From Arsenophonus sp052171895 (GTDB taxonomy: Bacteria > Pseudomonadota > Gammaproteobacteria > Enterobacterales > Enterobacteriaceae): 64,000 nt of DNA. The translations under genes and the position numbers were made by a program. Of the stretch, positions 10,724 through 21,629 are shown piece after piece. The first letter of the stretch is position 1. Each line of letters starts with the position of its first letter. The stretch spans positions 434,001 to 498,000 of the forward strand of contig JBQMRN010000001.1 in NCBI GenBank assembly GCA_052171895.1. Reading direction: 5' to 3'. The notes beneath the pieces were generated by a model, which was not told the DNA's origin, did not search any database, and was given only the letters and a program-made list of their open reading frames with translations.

Positions 10724-12865
10724 TCAGTTATTTTGATTTTTCCTTGCCTGAATGGCGGTAATGGCAATGGTATAAACGATATCATCAACCAGTGCGCCAC
10801 GGGATAAGTCATTAACAGGTTTGCGCATCCCTTGTAGCATTGGGCCGATAGAAACCAGATTAGCTGAGCGTTGTACTGCTTTATAAGTGGTGTTACCAGT
10901 ATTGAGATCTGGAAAAATAAATACTGTAGCTTGGCCTGCTACCGGTGAATTTGGCGCTTTAGATTTAGCCACATCGGCCATAATGGCGGCATCATATTGT
11001 AATGGTCCGTCAATCAGCAGATCTAGCCGTTTTGCTTGTACTAAACTGGTTGCTTCACGCACTTTGTCTACGTCACTGCCTGCGCCTGAGTTACCTGTAG
11101 AATAAGAGATCATTGCCACGCGTGGCTCAATACCAAATGCTTTGGCAGAGTCAGCGGACTGGATGGCAATTTCCGATAATTGTTCGGCTGTTGGGTCTGG
11201 ATTTATTGCGCAGTCACCATAAACTAATACTTGATCAGGTAACAGCATAAAGAATATCGAGGAGACGATTGAACTAGTTGGTATAGTTTTGATCAGTTGC
11301 AATGCTGGACGAATAGTATTGGCTGTAGTATGAACGGCGCCAGAAACTAAACCATCAACTTCATTTTTTTCCAGCATTATAGTGCCTAAGACAACATTAT
11401 CTTCTAACTGTTTGCGCGCGATAATTTCAGTCATTCCTTTATTTTTTCTCAGCTCAACCAAACGCTCAACATAATTTTTCCGTACTGATTTAGGTGCCAT
11501 AATTTCAATGCCGGCGCCTAATTCAATCCCTTGCGCGGTAGCAACCCGTTTTATTTCATCAGGTTCACCCAGCAATATACAGGTGGCAATGCCTCTTTCT
11601 GCGCAAATGGCTGCCGCTTGTAGCGTACGGGGTTCATTACCTTCTGGTAGCACAATACGTTTGTTAGCTTTACGCGCTAGTTTGGTTAATTCATAACGGA
11701 AAGCTGGCGGTGATAGCCGTTTTGGGCGTTCTGAATCAGAAGTTAGTGAATTGATCCACTTTTTGTCGATATGTAAAGCAACATAGTTTTGGATTTTTTC
11801 AATCCGCTCATGATCATCTACATGCACTTCTAAGCTGAAATTTTGTAGACTTAATGAAGTTTGCCAGGTATTGGTATTTACCATCAGTACCGGTAAACCT
11901 GTTTGGAAAGCACGGTGACAGAGATTGTGTATCTGCTTAGTAATTGGGTAACCGTCAGTTAAGAGTAACGCGCCAATTTCGATGCTATTCATGGCGGCTA
12001 AACAGGTAGATACAATAACATCATGGCGATCAGAAGAAGTCACCAGCAATGTGCCTGGACGAAATAGCTTAACCATATTTGGTACACTTCTAGCACAGAA
12101 AATAATCGATTTTATGCGCCGAGTTTGTAATGCACCCTCATTGAGGATGGTGGCATGTAGATGGTTTGCAATATCGATAGCACGAGTGGCTATCAAATCA
12201 AAATTCCACGGAATACAACCCAATATTGGCAGCGGACTATTGTTAGGTAATGTTTTGGTATTAATTTTTTTAATTCTTGGTTTTGTTGACTCATCAAATA
12301 TTTCAGATAAATCTAGCCGAGTACAGCCATGTTCATTAACCGGTGCATTGAGTTTATTAATAATCACTCCGGTGATATTTTTATTTTGTCCACCACCAAA
12401 CTCTGCGCGGGTTAATTCAATGCGTTCTTTTAACTGTTTTGCTGTATTATTACCTAACATAGTAACAAAAATAACGTCAGCACACAGCATTTTAGCTATA
12501 TCATAATTTAACGATTGGGCAAAAGTGTGGTTACATGTGGGCATTAAACCTTCGATCAAAATAACTTCAGCCTGTTGCGTATTGTCATGATAACTGGCAA
12601 CAATTTCTTCCATTAAAATATCTTTTTGATCATTAGCCAGCAAAGATTCAACATAACTCATTTTTAGTGGTTCAGTGACCTGAACATTAGAATGGGAGCG
12701 TAATACTTCAGTTGTTTGATCTTTATTACCAAAACGGGATTGAGCAATGGGATTAAAAACCGTTAGGCTAATTTCTTTTTGCTGTATTGAATGGACGACC
12801 CCTAAACTGACGCTGGTTAAGCCAACGCTAATATTAGTCGGTATTAACATTATTGTACGAGACAC
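10724..12865 (-). CDS. pta: Phosphate acetyltransferase
   Basis: Pta interconverts acetyl-CoA and acetyl phosphate, the first half of the Pta-AckA overflow/ATP-generating pathway. The product is 713 residues (E. coli 714) with all three regions of the long enterobacterial form. These are the N-terminal P-loop-like/BioD-like region, the central DRTGG-type region, and the C-terminal PTA_PTB catalytic domain from about residue 390 (VLPEGNEPRTLQAAA, VLVYGDCAINPDPTAEQL, SYSTGNSGAGSDVDKV). It follows ackA by 72 nt on the same strand and ends before a clear terminator, so the two form an operon. No frameshift; likely functional. Confidence 0.97.
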   Translation of the reverse strand: MSRTIMLIPTNISVGLTSVSLGVVHSIQQKEISLTVFNPIAQSRFGNKDQTTEVLRSHSNVQVTEPLKMSYVESLLANDQKDILMEEIVASYHDNTQQAEVILIEGLMPTCNHTFAQSLNYDIAKMLCADVIFVTMLGNNTAKQLKERIELTRAEFGGGQNKNITGVIINKLNAPVNEHGCTRLDLSEIFDESTKPRIKKINTKTLPNNSPLPILGCIPWNFDLIATRAIDIANHLHATILNEGALQTRRIKSIIFCARSVPNMVKLFRPGTLLVTSSDRHDVIVSTCLAAMNSIEIGALLLTDGYPITKQIHNLCHRAFQTGLPVLMVNTNTWQTSLSLQNFSLEVHVDDHERIEKIQNYVALHIDKKWINSLTSDSERPKRLSPPAFRYELTKLARKANKRIVLPEGNEPRTLQAAAICAERGIATCILLGEPDEIKRVATAQGIELGAGIEIMAPKSVRKNYVERLVELRKNKGMTEIIARKQLEDNVVLGTIMLEKNEVDGLVSGAVHTTANTIRPALQLIKTIPTSSIVSSIFFMLLPDQVLVYGDCAINPDPTAEQLSEIAIQSADSAKAFGIEPRVAMISYSTGNSGAGSDVDKVREATSLVQAKRLDLLIDGPLQYDAAIMADVAKSKAPNSPVAGQATVFIFPDLNTGNTTYKAVQRSANLVSIGPMLQGMRKPVNDLSRGALVDDIVYTIAITAIQARKNQNN

Positions 12866-12937
12866 AGGTACCTCTTTAACAATTGAAAATCTTTAACTCA
12901 GTACTGCCAATAAATAAACTGGTAGTTTCTAATCTAT

Positions 12938-14140
12938 TTATGTCGTTAGGCGGCTCGCATCTTGAGCAATAACTAACTCTTCATTGGTTGGAATAACCAG
13001 AGCAGGAATACTCTCATCCGTTGTGATCTTCCCTGATTTGCCAAAACGGGTAGCTAAGTTGCGCTCGTGATCATACTTAATACCAATTAAAGATAATTTT
13101 TTTAGAGTTAATTCACGTACCAGAGCTGAGTTTTCGCCGATACCACCAGTGAAGATAATAGCATCTAGTCGGCCTTCCATTAATACACAATAAGCGGCGA
13201 TATATTTGGCTAAACGATGACAATAAACATCCATCGCGCGCTTTGCATCTGCTTTAGTTTTATAATTGTCTTCAACATAACGACAATCATTAGTGACTTC
13301 AGTTAATCCAAGTATCCCAGACTGTTTGGTTAATAATGTATTGATCTTATCAACACTCATACCTAAGGCGTCATGAAGGTGGAACACAATAGCTGGATCA
13401 ATATCACCACTCCGGGTTCCCATCACTAACCCTTCTAGCGGGGTTAGGCCCATAGAGGTATCAACAGATTGCCCATTAACTACAGCGGTAACTGATCCGC
13501 CATTTCCTAAATGGCTGCTGATCACATTCAGTTCATTGATCGATTTATTCAGTTCTTTAGCTGCTTGCTGGGAGACATAATAATGGCTGGTTCCGTGTGC
13601 ACCGTAGCGGCGGATACCATGCTCTTGATAAAGATTATAAGGCAGAGCATATAAATAAGCTTCAACCGGCATAGTTTGATGGAAGGCGGTATCAAATACA
13701 GCTACATGTTTATTATTTAAATGTGGAAATGCTTTTTTAGCTTCTTCAAGTCCAATAATGCTAGCAGGATTATGTAATGGAGCAAATGGAATAGATGCTT
13801 TGATGCTTTCAACGACTTCATCATTGATAACAACTGATTTGGTAAATTTTTCACCGCCATGAACAATACGATGACCAATAGCAGAAATAGCTTGAGTTAA
13901 TTCTGGTTTTTGAGTGAGAATTTTATTAACAATGAAAGCCATCGCTTCACTGTGGCCAGCTCCTGTACATAAAGCAGCTTTATTTTTAGTGCCATCTATT
14001 TTCCATTTAATGCGGGCTTCTGGTAGATGAAAACATTCTGCTAAACCAGATACTTGTTCTTTACCATTAATCAAATCAATGATAGAAAATTTAAGAGAAG
14101 AGCTACCGCAGTTGAGGACAAGTACTAGCTTACTTGACAT
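12938..14140 (-). CDS. ackA: Acetate kinase
   Basis: AckA converts acetyl phosphate plus ADP to acetate plus ATP in the cytoplasm. The product is 400 residues, the E. coli length. Visible motifs are VLVLNCGSSSLKFSII at the N-terminus, RIVHGGE, AFDTAFHQTMP (catalytic Asp region), GAHGTSHYYVS, SHLGNGGSV (phosphate-binding) and FTGGIGENSA. It is first in an ackA-pta operon. Upstream lie decayed yfbV and yfbU, the same neighbours as in E. coli. Retention with pta suggests substrate-level ATP from acetyl-CoA is still important. Confidence 0.97.
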   Translation of the reverse strand: MSSKLVLVLNCGSSSLKFSIIDLINGKEQVSGLAECFHLPEARIKWKIDGTKNKAALCTGAGHSEAMAFIVNKILTQKPELTQAISAIGHRIVHGGEKFTKSVVINDEVVESIKASIPFAPLHNPASIIGLEEAKKAFPHLNNKHVAVFDTAFHQTMPVEAYLYALPYNLYQEHGIRRYGAHGTSHYYVSQQAAKELNKSINELNVISSHLGNGGSVTAVVNGQSVDTSMGLTPLEGLVMGTRSGDIDPAIVFHLHDALGMSVDKINTLLTKQSGILGLTEVTNDCRYVEDNYKTKADAKRAMDVYCHRLAKYIAAYCVLMEGRLDAIIFTGGIGENSALVRELTLKKLSLIGIKYDHERNLATRFGKSGKITTDESIPALVIPTNEELVIAQDASRLTT

Positions 14141-14599
14141 GGAATTACCTACTCTATTGTTATCATGAAGTCTTCTTTTATCAGATTAACCAGGAAGACT
14201 AGAGTTAATAAACATTAATTTAATTGAATGCTAGTAAGCCTAGTTTATCCAAGGGATCATATTGAATGATTAATATCATAATTAGGCAATACTATGATAT
14301 TTTTATCATATTTATTGACTAAATAACTATGGTTCCAATATTGATATTAAAGATGCAATATAGTAATAATATTATGAATTGAAAACATAGTAATAGACAA
14401 AATATAAACTTTATATGATATAAGTTTTTTCTATAGATAATATTGCGTGCCTTCAGGCACGCAATATTATCTAATAAATTCTACTAAAAAGATTTTATGC
14501 TTTATATATTTTTTTAAATTTTGTATGAGAAATAGATTGAAGTGATGTGAGGTATTAATAAATACTATACCAGATAAAAAACGCCCCGGGTTTTTATAA
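14141..14599. other. Region upstream of ackA
   Basis: A very AT-rich intergenic stretch that should hold the ackA promoter. I cannot pick a convincing -35/-10 pair. Its only clear structure is the perfect hairpin at 14434-14473. Confidence 0.4.
14434..14473. terminator. Perfect 18-bp hairpin
   Basis: TAGATAATATTGCGTGCC pairs perfectly with GGCACGCAATATTATCTA around a TTCA loop. No T-run follows on either strand, so a classical intrinsic terminator is uncertain. It lies between divergent ackA and the yfbV pseudogene. Confidence 0.45.
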
Positions 14600-15030
14600 A
14601 AATTAAAACTTTAGGTTGCCAGTTATTTCAAGATATTTCCGTTGGAAATATATTTAATGCCTATTTTCCTGAGCATCGCCTGAGATCATTGTGCTAGCCG
14701 ATATTTGTAATTGTTATATTTTTGCTGTTGCTATTTTTACTTTTACTTTAGAGATTGTAAAAGGCGGTAAAGCTTGGGAGAACAGCACACCCACCCGGCT
14801 ATGATGTGATAATGCTTTTTGCTTGTAGCTTATATTTTAGGGATTATGGTGGTTTAGTGGGAAGCGTTCAGTTAAGCAATTACCATCAGCATTACTGAGT
14901 TACTTTTAGGAAATACGTAAAAATTTTAATTAAGCAGGAATTAGCATTACACCCCTTAAAGGAGAAGACTGACTTATTAGGCATTAGCAGTAAATAATTA
15001 GATCGCTTTTTTGTTGATGTTATATCATAT
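14600..15030 (+). pseudogene. yfbV: yfbV (UPF0208 membrane protein), pseudogene
   Basis: Translation in shifting frames recalls YfbV: FPEHR.IRSL near the N-terminus, a hydrophobic stretch, WWF.GKRSVKQLPSALLSYF, then LKEKTDLL and NNLDRFFVD at the end. At least three frameshifts and internal stops break it. It lies where yfbV is found in E. coli, next to ackA. Confidence 0.75.
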
Positions 15031-15189
15031 AATTTAATGGTTACTTAGTTAAATTATTAGTACTAGAGATAACTAGTAATTAGCAAATATATTTTTTAAT
15101 GCTTAAAGATAAAAAAGCCTTTTTAGATCAATAAAATGTAAGTTATCCCTATAACCCTATAAAAGGAAGGATGTAATGTGATGATCTAC

Positions 15190-15710
15190 TAAATTTTCAA
15201 GTATAGGTAGAGAGCAAGGCATAATCGAACTAATGCAGAATCCTTAATTCTCTCTAAACAGAATAAAACCCTAATCAAACTTGATTATGATTTAACCTAA
15301 AATATTATCAACGATATTAAACTAATAAATAGGTGGGTATTTTGCTTGCAAATAAAAGAGTTAACATAGAATTTTGCTGAGTTATCAGAAAAATTGCCAG
15401 ATTATAATTAATATTATGGAATATATCATGCCTTAAAAGTTTCCAGGAGAAACTTATCGTTTAAAGTTAAGATCATGGATATGGATATAAGAGTTATCTT
15501 TTTAGGTTTTGATCCTATTACCGAAGCATCATTATCTTAATTATGTTTCTTTTTTAGTCAATAGTGAAGGTTGCTATCGTTATTTTATTATTGTGGTTGA
15601 TAGCGATGATTTTAATATTTAAACACAGATGTAGGAGATTAGTATCTAAAAATATTAAAAGTTTTGACATCTTGTCCACATAAAGATCATCTTTGTGCAC
15701 TAGAAATTAA
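15190..15710 (+). pseudogene. yfbU: yfbU, pseudogene
   Basis: Broken-frame matches to YfbU (about 164 residues): LILSKQNKTLIKLDYDL, CLQIKEL, RVIFLGFDPITEA and LDYVSFLVNSEGCYRYF, in the right order. Multiple stops. It sits between yfbV and hxpA as in E. coli. Confidence 0.75.
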
Positions 15711-15747
15711 TTAAATCATTAAGGCATGATTTATCTGAGGAGCATCA

Positions 15748-16416
15748 ATGGTATTAAAATGTAAGGGATTTCTATTTGATTTAGATGGTACCCTGGTTAA
15801 TTCATTACCTAATGTTGAACATTGTTGGCGAGAATTTAGTCGTCGAATTGGTGTATCAAAAATGGATGTTTTACACTATATTCATGGCAAACCGGCAATA
15901 ACTTCTATCCGTCATTTTATGCCAAATGCTACAGAAGCTGAAATTGATGAAATTTTTTATTGGCTAGAAAATATGGAAGCAGCCAATACATCAGGTATTG
16001 TGGCACTACCTGGCGTAATTGATGTACTTGAACAACTAAATGCAGTTTCTATTCCATGGGCAATAGTTACTTCTGGTACAGTTCCGATTGCTTTTAATCG
16101 AAGTAAAGTTGCCGGCTTGCCGAAACCAAAACACTGGGTTACAATTGAACGGGTAAAACAAGGTAAACCACACCCAGATCCTTTTTTACTTGGTGCACAA
16201 CTACTAAATTTACCCAATGAAGCCTGTATTGCAGTTGAAGATGCACAGGCAGGAATCTATTCTGCTTTAGATGCCGGCTGCCAGGTAATTGCTGTTCATG
16301 CGCAAGCAGCAAGTATGTCACGGCTAGAAGAAATTTCACTAATTATTAATTCATTTACTGAATTAAATATTTCAAAACCAGATGACCAAGGTATTGTTAC
16401 TGTGACTCAGCGATAA
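15748..16416 (+). CDS. hxpA: HAD-family sugar phosphatase (HxpA/YfbT)
   Basis: A 222-residue HAD superfamily hydrolase resembling E. coli YfbT/HxpA (about 216), which dephosphorylates sugar phosphates. All four HAD motifs are visible: FLFDLDGTLVNS (nucleophile and acid/base Asp), IVTSGTVP, VKQGKPHPDPF (Lys) and IAVEDAQAG (metal-binding acidic pair). Start ATG 15748 has GAGGAG about 6 nt upstream. It is the only intact gene of the yfbV-yfbU-hxpA-yfbS block, so it seems to be under selection while its neighbours decay. Confidence 0.93.
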   Translation: MVLKCKGFLFDLDGTLVNSLPNVEHCWREFSRRIGVSKMDVLHYIHGKPAITSIRHFMPNATEAEIDEIFYWLENMEAANTSGIVALPGVIDVLEQLNAVSIPWAIVTSGTVPIAFNRSKVAGLPKPKHWVTIERVKQGKPHPDPFLLGAQLLNLPNEACIAVEDAQAGIYSALDAGCQVIAVHAQAASMSRLEEISLIINSFTELNISKPDDQGIVTVTQR

Positions 16417-16619
16417 AAATATCTCAGTTTTATAAATTAGGCCGGTGTGAATTTTCGTTATATATAACAAATTAGTCTTATGAATAGACTTAATTTTAGA
16501 TCATTTTGAATAGCTAGCTGGATAGGTATTAATTTTAGTGCTAATAATTGTCACTCTTTTTATGATTAAGAAAATTTGTATGGATGTTGTTGCATTATTA
16601 ATCATTGCAGCTTTTTAGT

Positions 16620-16980
16620 GTTAATTGCAAAAGTAGCACGCTATGCGTTAGCGATCTCACCCACTGATTCAGCTAGTGGGTTCTTCTAGGAAGTTACTGA
16701 TTTGAGTACTGTTTGATATTTTTATTATGTTAATTTCTTCAGGAAATTAATCCAAATAGCTTGGAATAAGTGTTCCAAAAAACGTAAAACCAGAAAATCA
16801 GGGTGACTTCTTGTAAATTCCCGTATTATACCGTTTATTTACTGAAGTGTTTTATGATCTCCTTTTTATCCGAAAAGTTATTATGGTGTAAGCTTACTGA
16901 ATCTTTTTATGACAAACCAAAAGAGACTATACAGCACAATGCGTCCGCGCGTCCCCAATTTCGGCCCTCAATTTTTTCTA
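16620..16980 (+). mobile_element. IS91-family remnant (5' part of a split copy)
   Basis: This matches the 5' region of the longer IS91-like copies (TTCTAGGAAGTTACTGATTTGA; TGACTTCTTGTAAATTCCCG; CTCAATTTTTTCT). It breaks off at an IS256 copy, and the 3' part resumes near 18206 after about 440 bp of missing element. The insertion was therefore accompanied by a deletion. A small palindrome (ACCCACT...AGTGGGT) near 16668 is peculiar to this copy. Confidence 0.6.
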
Positions 16981-18205
16981 GGATTCACAGTTTTTTGCAT
17001 GTCTGCTCCTTCGTAGCCTCACTATCGCAAAAGTTGATTCAATTTAATTTGTCGTTCTTATTGATCACTACTGCTCTGAGGGGAAGTCCTAGAATACCAG
17101 CAGTTCTTTTCGATTTTTTGGCTTTTTCATTTCTGCAGGATACTTCACTGAAAAACTTGTCAACAAAATATCAAGGTGCTTATTAGCGCCATCACAGCTT
17201 TCTTCGTAGCCAGATCTGTTCCGTAGCTCAGCCTTAACTTTTAGTTGTATGTCTTTTTAGAATAAAGGAAGCAGATTAGCTGTTTTATATACCCAATAGC
17301 ATTGATGCTGCGTATCCGGAAATATCTTTGCACCATTGAGGATTCCAAAAACCAAGGGCACCATCTCCTGTAGCAAGCCTGAGAGAGATACGCTTAAGCC
17401 ACCTGCTCACAGGTCATTAAGAAGTTAGGCCCAGTTCGCTTCTAATTTTTGATAAGCATCTTCAACCACAACTAGCGCCTTATGTCCATGTTTAGTGAGG
17501 CAGATAATAACCAGCAGGCAAAGGTGATCATCTTGCCTGACAGGAGTATATATGCCATTGCCAAAGAAATAAACATAGCATATCTTGCTTAAATCACCCA
17601 GGCAGCATTGCCTTTGTTCTTCAAGGCATTCCTGTTTTAATCTCCTGATAGTACTGGCATAAACTATGTGCTTTTTTACCTAGAAACCCCTCATCATCGA
17701 TTCATAAAATCATCACGGATATGCTTCGTAAGGAGTGGGGTAATACAGGCATGTGCTAGCACACAACTCTTCGCCGTTTTTTTTCACGCTTCAGATAAAG
17801 CGGTAGCAACAAGCTGTTGAAGTATATTCCGTTACCGCTGCGATCCTTGATTTTAGGCACTTTAATCTCAATATCGCCGATACTACTTTGTATAGTTCAC
17901 TGTATGGCCACCATAATCACTACGGACGACGAACATGGACGCCAGTTGACAAGGTGTCGTTCACCATGTTGTTGCAGCATGCTCTTTTAGCTCAGGCTTC
18001 AACAGCCGGTGGCCATCACCTGCCTGCCAGTATTACGGATGAGTTTATGCAAGGTATTAAAGGTAATATCTAGTTTTACAGATAGCTGTATGGTAGACTT
18101 TTTATAGTATATCATCTTTATATTCTTGAAATTATTCACGAAATCAATTAGTAGAAGATATACTACCATTTCTGAAACTTTATACACTAGAAATGATCAT
18201 AACTT
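16981..18205 (-). mobile_element. IS256-family remnant, copy 4 (3'-truncated)
   Basis: A reverse-strand IS256 transposase from the left inverted repeat (ACTAGAAATGATCATAAC at about 18187-18204) to beyond the conserved KYPAAMK-equivalent region near 17100. The last 250 bp or so and the right repeat are missing. Frames are broken throughout. Confidence 0.8.
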
Positions 18206-19454
18206 TGTGGAATTGGGGGGTGTGTGGTGTATTCCGGCGCTATTGCTGTGCTTTTCCTGAATGTTCGTAGTGCCTTTTTTCTAGCAAATGTGTAGTTAGA
18301 AAACAAAAGTTTGCAGTTCATTGGGTTTCAAAGTAACGGAGCAGTGGTTAGCACACACAGTAGGTTTCATATTTTTCTCAATTGTAATTGGCAAGACATT
18401 AGTTTTAGGATACCCATCTTTTTTAGCCTTTTTTTAACAATAAAACTGGCCGGCTACTCTAAGCCATGTTTAGCGCGCGGCCTGAGCTGCCAACTATGTT
18501 GTAGTTGGTACAGAAAACAGGGTATCGAAATTAGTATCTTTTTTGCCTTCTAGGCTTATGCTTGACAAGTCAATTAATATCCGCATGTTCATGTCTCCGT
18601 TAGCCTTGGCGCTATGGATATTAAACATGCTGTATGGCATTAGCTGTTTTAAAAAAAACAGTCGAAGAAATTTAACGATGCGCTGTTATCTGGTTAGTAC
18701 ATCATAGCTATGAGCTGATAAATTTAAGAAGTCTTCCTAGACTGTGGCATATCCGAGATAGGAAAGAGTGGCGGCGTTACTTAAAGGCGCAATACGGAGG
18801 AGATTACTAAAAAATGCACTTTGCTAAAAAAACAAAAGGGGCGTGGCATCATAGGCGTGAAATACCTCAGCCGTTACCTTAAATATCTCCGTCTGTATCC
18901 GAATAAAAACTATGGCATTACAGAGGTGGTGCCACACGTGTCATTACTATGACAACCGCACTCAACAACACCGCTACCAGACAGTAAGGCAACAAAAGAG
19001 ATGATCAGTCGCTATTTATATTAGCTATATTCCGGCTAAGCATTTTAAAATGCTCCGTTACTATGCTTTCTTGTTAAATTGTAAACGAGGAAATACTATT
19101 GCAGAAGGTGTATAAGGCGCTGGAGATGAAGGTCAGTAAAAAACCAGAAAAATCGGGGTGGAGGTAAAAAAACAGGCAATGGAATTATTCTTAGAAAGAA
19201 TGAATAAAATAGAGAAAAGACGAAGGGATTACCTAGCTATTAACCCTAGGGTTAATATCTCTAAAATTATTGTGTTAGGTTAAGAACTATACTATCCGAT
19301 GATAGTTTTCACTTACAATAGATTCAATAAACCGATTCTATCTTTTTTTAGCAAGAATGAATTGTTTTTATCTTCAATTAAAGAGGGATTTAATTGATTA
19401 AGCATGAACACTGATGCTTAAATAAGAAATAATTGGTTTTATTTATGCTAATGT
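18206..19454 (+). mobile_element. IS91-family remnant (3' part of a split copy)
   Basis: This carries the C-terminal part of an IS91-type (HUH, rolling-circle) transposase in broken frames: a GCAACATTAGTTTTAG-like block, the HUH region (CCGCATGTTCATGTCTCCGT), and later KGIE.SIFFAF-type pieces. The last 250 bp (about 19205-19454) align with the tail of the copy at 47.7-48.0 kb, so they belong to the element or were carried with it. Confidence 0.65.
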
Positions 19455-20081
19455 GCTGCTAATTGAGGCACTTTTTGTTTTTAGTAATGGATTACTCTGG
19501 ACGGGTAGCCTATCAAGTTGGGTGATAGATGTTAGTTGGCGTAGTTGATAATAATTAAAATAAAATACTAATTTTTAATGATCACAGTTGCAGCTTTAGG
19601 CGCTTTTATAAGTTCAACCGGCATTGTTGTCATTTTTATTCAGGTTGTTCTTGATTTTGCTAAACAAACAAAAATCCACCAGAACGTTTGATAATGCCAT
19701 TAGGCTTTGCTTGTCTTATCAGTAGTATGATAACGCTAGTTTAGCGACACCACAAAATATGATACTTAACAGTGAACTGTTTATGGAGGGTTATGCAGGA
19801 TTTAAATCCTTTGCCATTACCCAGACGATTGGAATTTCGGTGCTTGTTGCTGCTGGTAATTATTTATATGTGGTTAGTTCATCAAAAATTAGCTAACTGC
19901 GAAATTACGGTGGGTACTGATCTTTATCGGCAAACATTTCATGACTTTATTTGTAATTATAAGATAACCAGATCATGTCCGTTGTTTAGGCATCTCTCCA
20001 GCTGTTTCCCATCCGTGTTAATAGGCTACTTTTCGATGCATTATATTTAAGCATATGTTATGTTATAAATATTAGGCTATC
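19455..20081 (+). pseudogene. yfbS: yfbS (SLC13/DASS-type transporter), pseudogene, middle part
   Basis: Broken-frame matches to E. coli YfbS, an inner-membrane DASS-family transporter with TrkA-C domains. In order they are ALFVFSNGLLWTG, TVAALGAFISSTGIVVIFI, ATPQNMILNSELFMEGYAGF and RQTFHDFICNYKITR. The first 60 residues or so are missing next to IS91 debris. An IS1595 remnant interrupts the gene at 20082, and it resumes at about 21125. It follows hxpA, yfbU and yfbV in E. coli order. Confidence 0.8.
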
Positions 20082-21124
20082 TTTGGCAAAGATTGTTGCT
20101 TTGCTCGCAGAGAATATATAGAGCCACATCTATATTTTATTTGTGTAATTTCAAACAATCTATCTCCTTCAGTACAAATAATTTGGTAAATAAAACGGGG
20201 AGGGGGGAAACTCCCTACACCATGGAATTTAATCAGCTATTTTTAATTGGGTTATATAACTGTTAAAATTTTGAATATGAAATTCCTTACCAATAACTTT
20301 CTGATTATCTTACCTTATTAGGTAATTCTCACTAATTTCATACTCGCAGGCAAAGCTTTCATAGCATTTAGCTTCATCCGAGAAAGGATAGATTCTTTAT
20401 CGATGATCGGCTTAAGAAAATGCCTAACACACTCTGCATTAAACTCTTCAAGAATCTCATTACTTACATGATTTTGTTGATCTCGGGCGATTAAGACACC
20501 ATGCGATTCGTTATTTCATTTTATCTCTTCCTCTCTCGTATTTTCTAGCTTTCCTAGATGGGATATAATGCTTCTCTTTAAAGGATTCATGGAAAAATAT
20601 TTTGTCAACTTCAACACTAGCAGTTAGTGCATTTATGTTGCCTGTCGCCGCTGAAGCAAAGAAGTAGTGACGCTCCATCTAAACTCTGTTTTTAAATCAA
20701 TGCCTCTTTGTTTTGCTGACTCCAGCAAAATTAAGCTATTCAACATACATGCAGATAACTAAATCATTTACCTTGTGATCTAGTTTTGCCAGAGGACTTC
20801 AGTAAGATTGTTAAATATTTTCCTGTAATTGAGAATTGTACTACGATATCACTATAACCCTAATGAATTTATCCAGTATGGATAACATGTTCAGTATGAT
20901 AATATAGAAAGGATAAAGTGGAATGACTTGCTTCAATGTATAAATCGACATTATCTGATAGATTCTCACTGAGCTAATTAATGATATATAATTTTATGTT
21001 GACAAGAAGTGAGGAAAGAGTCTCTTTGATGATCTGTATGACTGTTTGGTTTTTCATGCTAAGCTCTGTAGTGAAAATCCTTCATATAGGATAAGGAATT
21101 TCTATACAATAACATTTGGCACAA
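20082..21124 (-). mobile_element. IS1595-family remnant, near full length, inside yfbS
   Basis: About 1.04 kb with degenerate terminal repeats of the TTGGCAAAGGTTGTT type. The reverse strand carries ISXO2-like DDE transposase pieces homologous to VEVDETFFFESFKGKRYI and ECVRRFLEPIIDKESIL of the copy at 24 kb. It splits the yfbS pseudogene in two. All frames are broken. Confidence 0.8.
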
Positions 21125-21629
21125 CATAGCCAAAGGTTATTGTGGTATTGAGCTGTTTACATCGTTTTCATATACTTATGCTAAGTATAACGGTTTCAAC
21201 AGAGTTACATGAACGTGATGTGTTATTAGTCGATATGTCTGATAATAAAGTTGATCTCAATGAATTTTATGATGAACAAAGATTAGCATCAATGATTTTG
21301 ACAGGTAAATATTTTTCCGCTCGTTTACCTGAAGTCGGAATGGCTAAGTTTTCCTTAGTGCCCCTATCTTAGGGGCCCTATCTGAGTTATTAGGCAGTAC
21401 ATTGCAAGAAATTAAATTTGTACTCAGTTTATGGTCTTAATGTTATTGGCATTTATCGTGAAGAAAAGTATCGATGATAAATTAATTGATCAGTCAATGT
21501 TGTTAAGTGATATTTAACTAATCCTCGGTGAGTAAAAATTAATTCGTTTATTATCAACTGATAGAGGTAATTTTGTTGTGTTAAATTTGGTAGCTGAGGA
21601 GGGGTGGGGTATAGAAGCTATTTGATCCT
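21125..21629 (+). pseudogene. yfbS: yfbS, pseudogene, downstream part
   Basis: This resumes YfbS after the IS1595 remnant. ELHERDVLLVDMSDNKVDLN, LTGKYFSARLPEVGMAKFSL and NRGNFVVLNL-like pieces match the TrkA-C domain region of E. coli YfbS (FRARDVLLIDMS, LRGEYFSDQALDVGMAE, DFVVLNLPIE). The membrane-embedded C-terminal half is lost at the IS256 copy starting at 21630. Confidence 0.8.

Noticed and set aside
10887..12506. Plus-strand open frames within pta
   Set aside because: They are antisense shadows of a strongly conserved gene and show no family resemblance or ribosome binding sites.
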